In this document: piece by piece, positions 43,226-51,512 of the stretch
Layout: each line of letters opens with the position of its first letter
Numbering within the stretch: the stretch's first letter is position 1
Assembly (NCBI RefSeq): GCF_036099295.1
Contig: NZ_CP107976.1
Coordinates: 6,696,001-6,760,000, forward strand
Length of the DNA: 64,000 nt
Direction of reading: 5' to 3'
Source: Streptomyces sp. NBC_00358
GTDB taxonomy: Bacteria; Actinomycetota; Actinomycetes; Streptomycetales; Streptomycetaceae
Notes under the pieces: model-generated
Seen by the model: the letters and a program-made list of their open reading frames with translations, nothing else
The model's database searches: none
Told to the model about the DNA's origin: nothing
Made by a program: the position numbers and the translations under genes

Positions 43226-43504
43226 GTGTACGTCTGCAGTTGCTTCGGGATCACCGAACAGCAGGTGAAGAAGCACGCGGAGAACGGCGCCTGTACTCCT
43301 CGGCAGATAGCCTCGGCCTCCAAGGCGGGCACGGACTGCGGTTCGTGCGTACGCCGGATCCAGGCACTGCTGGGCAGGGGCTCCTGTCCGCGCCGCGAGC
43401 TGGCCGACCAGGGCATGCCGGTGCTCTCCGACGTCCTCGGGACCGTCGAGGCGGACCGCCGCGAGACCGTCGAGTACGGGACCGCCGGGCGCGAGGCCGC
43501 CTAG
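43226..43504 (+). CDS. bfd: Bacterioferritin-associated ferredoxin
   Basis: A 92-residue [2Fe-2S] protein. GTG at 43226 (GGGAGGT 7 nt upstream) gives MYVCSC; the four ligands are Cys4, Cys6, Cys38 and Cys41 (CxC then DCGSC). It reduces the core of bacterioferritin to release Fe2+. Its C-terminal 25 residues are longer than in E. coli Bfd. The iron box upstream and the convergent bfr gene support the assignment. Its stop codon overlaps that of bfr by 3 nt. Confidence 0.93.
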   Translation: MYVCSCFGITEQQVKKHAENGACTPRQIASASKAGTDCGSCVRRIQALLGRGSCPRRELADQGMPVLSDVLGTVEADRRETVEYGTAGREAA

Positions 43505-43980
43505 CTCTCCGGCTGCTCGACGAGCTGCGCGATGTAGAGCGCCTCGCCGAGCTTCTCGACCAGTTCGAGCTGGGTGTCCAGATAGTCGATGTGGTGTTCC
43601 TCGTCCTCGAGGATCGACTCGAAGATGTTCGCGGACGTGATGTCGCCCTTCGTGCGCATCACCTCGATGCCGCGCTTGAGGCGGTCGATCGCCTCGACCT
43701 CCACCTGCCGGTCGGCCTGGAACATCTCGGTGACGGTCTGCCCCACCCGGACATGGAAGAGCCGCTGGTAGTTGGGCAGCCCGTCCAGGAAGAGGATCCG
43801 GTCGGTCAGCACCTCCGCGTGCTTCATCTCGTCGAACGACTCGTGCCGGGTGTACTTCGCGAGCTTCGTCCAGCCGAAGTTCTCCTGCATCTTCGCGTGC
43901 AGGAAGTACTGGTTGATCGCGGTGAGCTCACCGGTCAGCTGCTCGTTGAGGAATTCGATGACCTCGGGGTCGCCCTGCAT
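43501..43980 (-). CDS. bfr: Bacterioferritin
   Basis: Iron-storage protein that forms 24-subunit, heme-containing shells. It has 159 residues; the ferroxidase ligands fall at the classic numbers Glu18, Glu51, His54, Glu94, Glu127 and His130, and the heme ligand Met52 is present (DEMKHAE). ATG at 43980 has GGAAGGAG upstream. It is convergent with bfd, ending within the same four bases. Confidence 0.96.
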   Translation of the reverse strand: MQGDPEVIEFLNEQLTGELTAINQYFLHAKMQENFGWTKLAKYTRHESFDEMKHAEVLTDRILFLDGLPNYQRLFHVRVGQTVTEMFQADRQVEVEAIDRLKRGIEVMRTKGDITSANIFESILEDEEHHIDYLDTQLELVEKLGEALYIAQLVEQPES

Positions 43981-44135
43981 CGCAGAGGCTCCTTCCAAGC
44001 GGGGGACTGGGCAGATTGCGCCGCATCTTCGCACCGGCGCCGGAGAGCGTCCAGTAAGTGCATGCTTACTACGAGTTGCCCGATTCCGGACCGTGCTGGT
44101 CATGGGCACTGTTCCGGGTCTGTCAGGATGGAGTC

Positions 44136-44768
44136 ATGGGTCAGCCGGTGGAGCGCGAATCTGGAGAAACGGCACAGTCGGAGCTTCCGCCGGGACAGCG
44201 ACTTCAGCGCGGCTGGCCCGTCACGCACTACGGACCCGTCCCCAAGTTCCGCGCCGAGCGCTGGGAATTCAGGGTGTTCGGCGCCACCGCCGACGGTGAG
44301 AAGCGCTGCTGGACCCACGACGAGTTCACCGCCCTCCCGTACGACTCCGTGGTCGCCGATCTGCACTGCGTCACGAAGTTCAGCATGCTCGGGGCCGAAT
44401 GGGGTGGCGTCCCCGCTCGTACGATCCTGGAGATAGCCCCGCCCGCACCCACCGTCACCCATGTGATGGTCTGGGCCGAGTACGGGTTCAGCTCGAACCT
44501 GCGGCTCGCGGACTTCGCCTCCGAGCGCACCATCTTCGCCACCCACAAGGACGGCGAACTGCTGACGGCGGAGCACGGCTTCCCGTTGCGCCTGGTCGTC
44601 CCGCACCTGTACGCGTGGAAGGGTCCCAAGTGGGTGCGCGGCATCGAGTACATGACCGCCGACCGCCGCGGCTTCTGGGAGGAACGCGGCTACCACAACG
44701 TCGGTGACCCCTGGCGCGAGCAGCGCTACTCCTACCAGGAGGAGCCCGGGGACGGCCCCGAGCTCTGA
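44136..44768 (+). CDS. Sulfite oxidase-like molybdopterin oxidoreductase
   Basis: A 210-residue protein of the SUOX/YedY-like fold, cytoplasmic version (no Tat signal). Cys78 in ADLHCVTKFS is at the position of the Mo-ligating cysteine. WGGVPARTIL, EYGFSSNL and YAWKGPKWVRGIEYM are characteristic of the short COG2041 group. The substrate is unknown; the E. coli relative MsrP repairs methionine sulfoxide with a membrane partner, which is not seen here. CAGGAT ends 6 nt before the ATG. Confidence 0.88.
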   Translation: MGQPVERESGETAQSELPPGQRLQRGWPVTHYGPVPKFRAERWEFRVFGATADGEKRCWTHDEFTALPYDSVVADLHCVTKFSMLGAEWGGVPARTILEIAPPAPTVTHVMVWAEYGFSSNLRLADFASERTIFATHKDGELLTAEHGFPLRLVVPHLYAWKGPKWVRGIEYMTADRRGFWEERGYHNVGDPWREQRYSYQEEPGDGPEL

Positions 44769-44790
44769 TCCCGGCGTTCGCGCGGGTGCG

Positions 44791-45336
44791 TCAGCGGTGG
44801 TACCGGTGGACCGCCGCGTGTCCCTTGCCCCGGCCGATGAGCCACTTGTTGACGGGCGTCGTGACCGCGAAGGCGATCACCAGGGAGACGGCCAGCGAGA
44901 ACCAGAACAACGCGTCGGCCGGTTTCGCGTCCATCGCGGCCGGCCACAGCACGATCACCCCGTTGTCGATCAGCTCCATCACGGCGATCGACAGGGTGTC
45001 CGCGGCCAGGGCCACCCGGAACGCCGTCCGGAAGCCGACCCCCGCCGTCAGGATGCCGCGCAGGGTGAGCGAGTAGCCGAAGAAGAAGGCCAGCACGATC
45101 GCGAGCACCGTCGTGGGTGCGTTCCCCCAGCCGAACGCCGTGCCGATCACCATGCCGAGCACCTCGCCGACGGCACAGCCGGTCAGGCAGTGCAGGGTCG
45201 CCCGCGCGGCCGTCGGCCAGGTCGCCCCGGCCGGGGTGTGCGGATGTCCGTGCGCCCCGTGGTGCCCGTGCGCCTCGGCGGCGATTCCGGGGTGAGGCGT
45301 GTGCCCCGCCCGCCGCGTGTCCGTCTCGTGCCGCAT
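44791..45336 (-). CDS. DUF4396 membrane protein with His-rich N-terminus
   Basis: A 181-residue protein. The N-terminal 45 residues are rich in His (AEAHGHHGAHGHPHTP), suggesting metal binding. Four membrane helices follow, with the LHCLTGCAVGEVLGMV motif of DUF4396, where the two Cys could also bind metal. Lys/His-rich cytoplasmic end. A palindromic ATACCCC-GGGGTAT site of the CsoR type lies about 50 nt before the start. Probable copper-linked membrane protein; exact role unknown. Confidence 0.82.
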   Translation of the reverse strand: MRHETDTRRAGHTPHPGIAAEAHGHHGAHGHPHTPAGATWPTAARATLHCLTGCAVGEVLGMVIGTAFGWGNAPTTVLAIVLAFFFGYSLTLRGILTAGVGFRTAFRVALAADTLSIAVMELIDNGVIVLWPAAMDAKPADALFWFSLAVSLVIAFAVTTPVNKWLIGRGKGHAAVHRYHR

Positions 45337-45384
45337 GAGTGGCCCCCAATGCCGGGTGACGGTTCCTGTGTCTCAGTGAACCGC

Positions 45385-45401
45385 ATACCCCCATGGGGTA
45401 T
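45385..45401 (-). promoter_or_regulatory. CsoR-like copper operator
   Basis: ATACCCC-CAT-GGGGTAT, a perfect 7-bp inverted repeat with a 3-nt spacer. CsoR and related repressors of actinobacteria bind TACCCC/GGGGTA palindromes and release on Cu(I). The site lies upstream of the His-rich DUF4396 gene. Confidence 0.6.
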
Positions 45402-45440
45402 TTCCCGAGGGTGTTCGCGAAGGGCCGGGCGGGTTCGGGC

Positions 45441-46310
45441 TCAGCCGTCGCGGAGCTTCTTCAGCCGCTCCACATCGGCCGCGTGCCCTTCCTTCCCACC
45501 GGGTGTCTCGATGATCAGGGGGACGCCCTCGGTGGCGGGATGGGTCATCAGGGCGCGGAACGGGTCCTCGCCTATGTGGCCGGAGCCGATGTTCTCGTGA
45601 CGGTCCTTGTGTGCGCCGACCACATCCTTGGAGTCGTTGGCGTGGATCAGCTTCAGCCGTCCCTCGCCAACCGTGTCGACCAGCAGATCGAGGGTCTGGT
45701 GCATACCGCTGGGCCCGGTCAGATCGTGGCCCGCCGCGAAGATGTGGCAGGTGTCGAGGCAGACGCCCAGCTTGGGGTGGGCGTCGAGGGCCTCGAAGTA
45801 CGGTCCGAAGTCCCAGGTGCGGGAGCAGAGCGAGGCGCCCTGGCCGGCCGTCGACTCCAGGAGGAGGAACGGGTCGTCGTCGTGGGTCAGCTCGTCCAGC
45901 AGCGGCAGCAGGCGGTCGCGCACCTGCCGCAGGGCGACGGACCGCTCCCGGCCGCCGGTGGCGCTCCCGGTGTGCACGACCACACCCAGGGCGCCGATCT
46001 CCCGCCCCCGCCGCAGTGAGTGCCGCAGCGACTCCACCGACTTCTCGGCCGTCGCCTCGGTGTGCGAGCCGAAGTTGATCAGATACGGGGCGTGGACGTA
46101 CGCGGGGATCGACCCGGCGGCGCAGGCGGCACGGAAGTCCTCGTCCTGCTTCGGGTTCCCGTCGGGGGTCGCCCAGCCGCGCGGGTTGGCGACGAAGACC
46201 TGGACGGTCTCGGCCGCGAGATCGCGGGCGTAGGCCAGGCCGACGGAGGCGAGGCCGCCGGCCACCGGGACATGGCCGCCGACGGGGTTGCGGAGCTGCT
46301 TGCTGGTCAC
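45441..46310 (-). CDS. nfo: Deoxyribonuclease IV (AP endonuclease)
   Basis: Repairs abasic sites by cutting 5' of the lesion with three zinc ions. It has 289 residues of the TIM-barrel AP-endonuclease 2 family: VHAPYLINFGS (His ligand), VVHTGS (His), LLESTAGQG (Glu), CLDTCHIFAAGHDL (Asp and His), HANDSK and HENIGSGHIG, IIETPGG (Glu). Start is a GTG at 46310. The family is cytoplasmic. Clear match. Confidence 0.93.
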   Translation of the reverse strand: MTSKQLRNPVGGHVPVAGGLASVGLAYARDLAAETVQVFVANPRGWATPDGNPKQDEDFRAACAAGSIPAYVHAPYLINFGSHTEATAEKSVESLRHSLRRGREIGALGVVVHTGSATGGRERSVALRQVRDRLLPLLDELTHDDDPFLLLESTAGQGASLCSRTWDFGPYFEALDAHPKLGVCLDTCHIFAAGHDLTGPSGMHQTLDLLVDTVGEGRLKLIHANDSKDVVGAHKDRHENIGSGHIGEDPFRALMTHPATEGVPLIIETPGGKEGHAADVERLKKLRDG

Positions 46311-46473
46311 ACCCGTCAGGGTGTCACGCGCCGCCGGGCGCCCCGCGGGCGGACCTGGGACAGGGCGCCGGACGGGCAGGGGACGCGGGACGGGCGGGCC
46401 TCAGGGGCTCTCGGGTCCCCGTGGGGGAGCGGTCCCCGAGCGGCGCCCGGCCCGGGGACCCGCGTCCCGCGGC

Positions 46474-48411
46474 TCAGCGGATCTGGATCGTTATCGTCGA
46501 GCCCTTGGGCGCCGTGTCGCCCCCGTGCACGGACTGCTTCTTGACCGTGTCGCCGAAGAGCCCGAGCAGTCCGCGGTCCTCGTCGACCTGGAAACCGGCG
46601 TCCCCCAGGGCCTTCTTCGCGTCGTCCACGCTGTCGCCCACGACGTCCGGGACCTCGATCATCGGGGGGCCCTTGGACAGCGTCAGCGTCACCGTGTCAC
46701 CGGTGGCGGCCTCCTGACCCCCGCCCGGCGCCTGCACGGCGACCTGGCCCTTGTCGAAGTCCGAGTTGACCCGCTCCGCGGCGATCTTCACCTTCAGGCC
46801 CGCGCCCTCCAGCTGAGCGGTGGCGTCCTCCACCGACGCGCCGGTCACGTCGGGCAGCTCCACCGGGGCGCCCTTGCTGACGACGATCGCGATCGCCGAG
46901 CCGGAGTGCCGCGGGGTACCCGCGCCCGGATCCGTACCGATCACGAAGCCCCTGGGCACGTCCTCGCTGGTCGCGCGGGTGACCATGCCCGCGGCGAGGC
47001 CGTCGCCCTTCAGCACGTCCTTCGCCTTGAAGAGCGCGAGGCCCTTCAGGTCGGGCACCTTCACCGTCTTGGGGCCGTTGGAGATGACGAGCGTCACGGA
47101 GTCGTTGTCGCGGATCCGCGAGCCGACACCGGGGTCGGTGCTGATGACCGTGCCGCGCTTCACGGTGTCACTGTAGGCGTGCTCGACCCGCTTGACATCG
47201 AGTCCGGCGTCGTGGAGCCGGGCCGTGGCCTGCTGCTCCGTCTTCGCCAGGACCGGCGGGACCTTGGTGAACTGGCCGGAGTTGATGTACCAGACCCCGG
47301 CGCCGAGGCCGAGCACCAGCACGATCGCGGCGACGGCCATCATGATGCCGCGCCGCGGCCGTGAGCCCGGCTGTCGCGGTGCCACGTCCGGCGCGGTGAC
47401 GAAGGGACTGCTCTGCTCGAACCGGCTGGTCCGGTCGAGGGCGTCGTCGTCGTTCACGGGCAGTGGACGGGGGACGGACAGCGAGCGCGGGATCACGCTC
47501 GTCCGGTCGTCGGCGTTGTCGTGGCCCACGGACAGCGCCCCCGGCGGAACCGCGTCGAGCTGCTCGGCGGTGAGGCCGGCCCGTGCTTCGAGCACCTGGC
47601 CGAGGAGCGCCACCGCGTCGGCGGGGCGGACCTCGGGATTGCGGGCCGTGGCCGCCGCGACGAGTTCGTCCAGCCCGTACGCCATGCCCGGCACCAGGGC
47701 CGAGGGAGGCGGCACGTCCTCGTGGAGGTGCTGGTAGAGGACCTGCGCGGGGGACTCGGCGGTGTACGGTTTGGCGCCGGTGAGCATCTCGTAGAGGACG
47801 ACCCCGCTGGCGTAGACGTCGACGCGGGTGTCGGCGGTGCCGTGCTCGATCTGCTCGGGGGCGAGGTACGACACGGTGCCGAGGACGGTGCCCGTCGTGC
47901 TGGTCACCGTGTCCACGGCTCGGACGAGGCCGAAGTCAGCCACCTTGACCCGGCCGTCGTCCCCGATCAGGACGTTCTCCGGCTTCATGTCGCGGTGCAC
48001 GAACCCGGCCCGGTGCGCGGCGCCGAGCGCGGCGAGCACCGGCTCCAGGATGTCGAGCGCGGCCCGGGGCTGCAGGGCGCCGCGCTCGCGCAGCACGTCC
48101 CGCAGGGTGCACCCGGCGATGTACTCCATGGCCAGATAGACGTACGACCCGTGCGCCCCCTGGTCGAAGACCTGCACCACGTTGGGGTGCGCCAGCCGTG
48201 CCACCGACTTGGCCTCGCGGATGAACCGCTCGACGAAGGAACCGTCGGCGGCCAGCGTCGGATGCATCACCTTGAGGGCGAGCACGCGGTCGAGGCGGGT
48301 GTCCAGGGCCCTGTAGACCGTGGCCATCCCGCCGACCGCGATCCGTGCGTCGACGCGGTAGCGGCCGTCGAGCACGTGTCCGACAAGGGGGTCCTGAAGG
48401 GTCGTATCCAC
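46474..48411 (-). CDS. PknB-type Ser/Thr protein kinase with four PASTA domains
   Basis: A 645-residue receptor-like kinase. Kinase domain 17-280: VGGMATVYRA glycine loop, Lys47, HRD with Asp141, DFG 159-161, APE. A juxtamembrane Ser/Thr-rich linker, one membrane helix near 355-375 and four extracytoplasmic PASTA repeats that sense peptidoglycan stems follow. GTG 48411 is 7 nt after TAGACT (48424-48419), so it may be leaderless; GTG 48441 is an alternative. The order matches the S. coelicolor pkn24 region. Confidence 0.93.
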   Translation of the reverse strand: MDTTLQDPLVGHVLDGRYRVDARIAVGGMATVYRALDTRLDRVLALKVMHPTLAADGSFVERFIREAKSVARLAHPNVVQVFDQGAHGSYVYLAMEYIAGCTLRDVLRERGALQPRAALDILEPVLAALGAAHRAGFVHRDMKPENVLIGDDGRVKVADFGLVRAVDTVTSTTGTVLGTVSYLAPEQIEHGTADTRVDVYASGVVLYEMLTGAKPYTAESPAQVLYQHLHEDVPPPSALVPGMAYGLDELVAAATARNPEVRPADAVALLGQVLEARAGLTAEQLDAVPPGALSVGHDNADDRTSVIPRSLSVPRPLPVNDDDALDRTSRFEQSSPFVTAPDVAPRQPGSRPRRGIMMAVAAIVLVLGLGAGVWYINSGQFTKVPPVLAKTEQQATARLHDAGLDVKRVEHAYSDTVKRGTVISTDPGVGSRIRDNDSVTLVISNGPKTVKVPDLKGLALFKAKDVLKGDGLAAGMVTRATSEDVPRGFVIGTDPGAGTPRHSGSAIAIVVSKGAPVELPDVTGASVEDATAQLEGAGLKVKIAAERVNSDFDKGQVAVQAPGGGQEAATGDTVTLTLSKGPPMIEVPDVVGDSVDDAKKALGDAGFQVDEDRGLLGLFGDTVKKQSVHGGDTAPKGSTITIQIR

Positions 48412-48777
48412 GCAGGTGAGTCTACGAGCCACCACTGTCACGCCGCCCCGTTCGGCCGGTACAGGGGCCCGACTGCAGCCGAGCTGTGACGCACACCGCG
48501 CATATGAGGGTGCGATCTTCGCACTGATGTCCGATCAGGCCCGGTCCGTCACCGCAAGGCCACAACGCGACAACCTGCACCACCGCGGGAAACCGCCCGG
48601 AACCGGCCGCGGCATCCCCGCCCCGTGGCCCGTCCCGAGGCGTGAGGCGCACGTCGCACGGGGCGCATTCGGGGGCGCACGGATATTTCGTCCCGCGGCA
48701 CCCATCGCCGGCGAGCGCCCCCGAGGGGGCCCGCCGTGTCCGTCCGGCCGGAAACCGACGGCCCGCCCGACGGCGGG
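48412..48777. other. Intergenic region between the kinase and thiG
   Basis: A 366-nt gap without a credible gene. It holds a GCCCCC/GGGGGC hairpin (48717-48730) and a CCCGCC/GGCGGG hairpin (48762-48777) next to the thiG stop; one of these should terminate the thi operon. The promoter of the kinase lies at its left end. I see no other structure. Confidence 0.5.
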
Positions 48778-49572
48778 TCAGAACGCCGGGCGCTCCGGGT
48801 CCAGCGCCGCCATGCCCTCCGCCGGAGAGGACGCCGTGGCGAAGTGCCGCCGGGGAATGCGCCCCGCCCGCCGCGCCAGGCGCCCCGCCTCCACCGCGTG
48901 CCGCATGGCCTCCGCCATCAGCACCGGCTCCTGCGCCCGCGTCACAGCCGAGGCCAGCATCACCCCCGCACACCCCAGCTCCATCGCGAGCGCCGCGTCC
49001 GAGGCCGTCCCCGCCCCGGCGTCCAGGATCACCGGCACGCGCGCGTGCTCGACGATGAGCTGGAAGTTGTGCGGGTTGCGGATCCCGAGCCCGGACCCGA
49101 TGGGCGAGCCGAGCGGCATGACCGCCGCGCAGCCGACGTCCTCCAGCTTGCGCGCCAGCACCGGGTCGTCGTTCGTGTAAGGCAGCACGGTGAAGCCGTC
49201 GTCGACCAGAGTCTCCGCCGCGTCGAGGAGTTCGATCGGATCGGGCAGGAGGGTGCGCTCGTCGGCGATGACCTCCAGCTTGACCAGGTCGGTGCCCAGC
49301 GCCTCGCGCGCCAGCCGGGCGGTCAGCACGGCCTCACCGGCGGTGTAGCACCCGGCCGTGTTCGGCAGGACGCGGATGCCCAGACGGTCGAGCACCGACA
49401 GGACCGAGCCGTGCACGGACGCGTCCACGCGCCGCATCGCGACCGTCGTCAGCTCCGTACCGGACGCCACCAGCGAACGCTCCAGCACGTCGAGACTGGG
49501 CGCACCGCCCGTCCCCATGATCAGCCGGGACCCGTAGGCCGTACCGCCGAGGACGAAGGGATCGTCGGCCAT
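48778..49572 (-). CDS. thiG: Thiazole synthase
   Basis: Builds the thiazole phosphate of thiamine from deoxyxylulose 5-phosphate, dehydroglycine and ThiS thiocarboxylate. It has 264 residues: GGTAYGSRLIMGTGG N-terminus, Schiff-base Lys in VKLEVIAD, NTAGCYTAGEAV, and the phosphate-binding PVILDAGAGTASDA. Third gene of thiO-thiS-thiG, starting 3 nt after the thiS stop. In aerobes, glycine oxidase (ThiO) supplies dehydroglycine. Confidence 0.96.
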   Translation of the reverse strand: MADDPFVLGGTAYGSRLIMGTGGAPSLDVLERSLVASGTELTTVAMRRVDASVHGSVLSVLDRLGIRVLPNTAGCYTAGEAVLTARLAREALGTDLVKLEVIADERTLLPDPIELLDAAETLVDDGFTVLPYTNDDPVLARKLEDVGCAAVMPLGSPIGSGLGIRNPHNFQLIVEHARVPVILDAGAGTASDAALAMELGCAGVMLASAVTRAQEPVLMAEAMRHAVEAGRLARRAGRIPRRHFATASSPAEGMAALDPERPAF

Positions 49573-49575
49573 GGG

Positions 49576-49776
49576 TCAGCCTCCCTGGACGGCGGTGAGG
49601 ACTTCGACGCGGTCGCCCTCGGTGAGCGAGGTGGACGACCACTGCGCGCGCGGGACGACGGTCTCGTTCAGGGCGGCGGCCACTCCGGCCGGTGCCGGGG
49701 TGAGGGTCGCGACGAGCGTGTCGAGAGCGGTGCCCGCGGCGATCCGCTGCCGCTCCCCGTTGACGACGATGTTCAT
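49576..49776 (-). CDS. thiS: Sulfur carrier protein ThiS
   Basis: A 66-residue ubiquitin-fold protein that begins MNIVVNGE and ends in the required Gly-Gly, which is adenylated and thiocarboxylated to give sulfur to the thiazole. It overlaps the thiO stop by 4 nt and lies 3 nt before thiG. Confidence 0.95.
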   Translation of the reverse strand: MNIVVNGERQRIAAGTALDTLVATLTPAPAGVAAALNETVVPRAQWSSTSLTEGDRVEVLTAVQGG

Positions 49777-50939
49777 ACGGGCTGCTCCGTGAGGGCGGTG
49801 GCGCCGAAGCGCAGGGGACTGAAGGGGCGGGCCTCGGCGGGGAGTTCACCGGTGGTCAGGACGTGCGCCATGGCATCGCCCGTGACGGGCGTCAGGAGCA
49901 CGCCGTTGCGGAAGTGCCCGGTGGCCAGCAGCAGTCCGTCGAGCGCGGTCGGGCCGAGCAGCGGCGCGTTGTCGGGCGAACCGGGGCGCAGTCCGGCGCG
50001 GGTCTCGGTGAGCGGCAGCTCGGTGATCCCGGGGACCAACTCGTGCGCGTCGCGCAGCAGTTCGTACACGCCGCCCGCCGTCACGGTGGTGTCCCAGCCC
50101 AGCTCCTCGCTGGTCGCCCCCACCACGAGCTCGCCGTTCTCGCGCGGCACCAGATAGACGTGGCTGCCGCGCACGACGGCCCGCACGGTGCGGTTCAGGA
50201 AGGGCGCGTACCGGGGCGGCACGGTCAGCCGCAGCACCTGCCCCTTCACCGGGCGGACCGGCGGGAGGGCGTCGTCCGGGACGCCCGCCAGGCGGCCGCT
50301 GAGGCTGCCCCCGGCGAGCACCACCTGGCCCGCGGCGAGTTCGGTGCCGTCCGTGGTGACGACCCCGGCGGCCCGGTCCCGTACGACGGTCAGGCGCTCC
50401 GCCCAGGTCCGGTGCAGGACCACTCCGGCCCGTTCGCACGCCGTGACGAGGGCTCCCGCGAGGCGCCGCGGGTCGATCTGGTGGTCGCCGTCGACCCGCA
50501 GGCCCCCGCGCACGCCGGGCGCGAGCATCGGCTCCAGACGGCGGCACTCACGGCCGCTCAGCCACTCCGACTCCAGCCCCGACCGGCTCTGCAGAGCGTG
50601 CAGCTCCCGCAGATGGGCGCGGTCGTCGGCGTCCAGCGCGACGGCCAGCGTGCCGCACCGGCGGTAGCCGAGGTCCTGGCCGGTCGCCTCGGTGAGTTCG
50701 GCGGCGAAGTCCGGATAGCGGCGCGCGGAGGCGAGGTTGAGGCCCAGCAGGGTCTCCTCGCCGAAGTGCAGCTCGGTGACGGCGGCGAGCATTCCGGCCG
50801 CGACCTGGGCGGCCCCACCGCCCGGCCCGGGGTCCACCAGCGCGGTGGTGAACCCGCGTTGCGCGGCCCGCCAGGCCGTCACCAGACCGATGATTCCGCC
50901 CCCGATGACGAGGACGTCTGACGAACGCGTGGGCGACAT
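49773..50939 (-). CDS. thiO: Glycine oxidase ThiO
   Basis: A 388-residue FAD-dependent D-amino-acid-oxidase family protein that oxidises glycine to the imine for thiazole synthesis. N-terminal VIGGGIIGLVTAWRA dinucleotide fold, GGAAQVAAGML, a PVKGQVLRL segment, and the C-terminal LLLATGHFRNGVLLTP that closes the flavin site. First gene of the operon, directly controlled by the TPP riboswitch; GGGAGGGG lies between the riboswitch and the ATG. Confidence 0.95.
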   Translation of the reverse strand: MSPTRSSDVLVIGGGIIGLVTAWRAAQRGFTTALVDPGPGGGAAQVAAGMLAAVTELHFGEETLLGLNLASARRYPDFAAELTEATGQDLGYRRCGTLAVALDADDRAHLRELHALQSRSGLESEWLSGRECRRLEPMLAPGVRGGLRVDGDHQIDPRRLAGALVTACERAGVVLHRTWAERLTVVRDRAAGVVTTDGTELAAGQVVLAGGSLSGRLAGVPDDALPPVRPVKGQVLRLTVPPRYAPFLNRTVRAVVRGSHVYLVPRENGELVVGATSEELGWDTTVTAGGVYELLRDAHELVPGITELPLTETRAGLRPGSPDNAPLLGPTALDGLLLATGHFRNGVLLTPVTGDAMAHVLTTGELPAEARPFSPLRFGATALTEQPV

Positions 50940-50954
50940 GGGCGTCCAGCCCCT

Positions 50955-51050
50955 CCCTTCGCCGGCATGACCCGGATCAGGTTCGTACGGTCGGAGGCCG
51001 CCCCAGCCTCCCTCTCAGCCCGGTGCGTCCGGACTCCCGCGAGTGCTTTA
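50955..51050 (-). ncRNA. TPP riboswitch (THI element)
   Basis: On the minus strand: CGGGCTGAGAGG, then GGAGGC, then GAACCTGATCCGGGTCATGCCGGCGAAGGGA, in the order of the THI box. The P2/P4 arms can be paired. Its 3' end leads straight into the thiO ribosome site, so TPP binding probably hides it (translational control). Ends are approximate. Confidence 0.95.
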
Positions 51051-51102
51051 CGTTGGCCACCCTAGCCCGCCCCGCTCCGTCTCAGTAAGGGAGCCTCCGC
51101 CC

Positions 51103-51480
51103 ATGGCGCGACCGCTCGACGGCCTGGTCCTCGCCCCTGTCGCCGACCAGGCACCGGGCCAGGTGGGCACCCGCACCCGGTTCGTCTACCACGAGGAGGA
51201 CGGCACGGTCTGGGCCGACTACGCGGGCGGCGACATCGTCCGCGGGCACCTCGTCGGCACGCGCGAGGGCGACCGCCTCGACTTCCGCTATGTGCAGCTC
51301 AGGCGTGACGGGACCACCGCCTCGGGCCACTGCGTGTCCCTCGTGGTGGAGCTGCCCGACGGCCGCGTCCGGCTGGAGGAGACCTGGACGTGGGAATCGC
51401 GCAAGGGCACGGGGACGAGCGTGGTGGAGGAGCTGCGCGGGACCGGCCGTGTGGAACAGGTCACCGAACGCGTCGGCTGA
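51103..51480 (+). CDS. Conserved hypothetical protein, beta-rich
   Basis: A 125-residue protein with alternating polar strands (RFVYHEEDGTVWADYAGGDIVRGHLVG), reminiscent of a small lipocalin- or avidin-like barrel. Databases sometimes call such proteins N-acetylglutamate synthase without good basis. AAGGGAG about 10 nt before the ATG. It is divergent from the thi operon and reads into the FAD oxidoreductase 33 nt later. No function can be assigned. Confidence 0.75.
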   Translation: MARPLDGLVLAPVADQAPGQVGTRTRFVYHEEDGTVWADYAGGDIVRGHLVGTREGDRLDFRYVQLRRDGTTASGHCVSLVVELPDGRVRLEETWTWESRKGTGTSVVEELRGTGRVEQVTERVG

Positions 51481-51512
51481 CTGACGAATTGTCAGGTGTC
51501 TAAGGTGACCAG

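Noticed and set aside
48422..48973. 183-codon minus-strand frame between thiG and the kinase
   Set aside because: Overlaps thiG in another frame, is Gly/Ala/Arg-rich and has no ribosome site.
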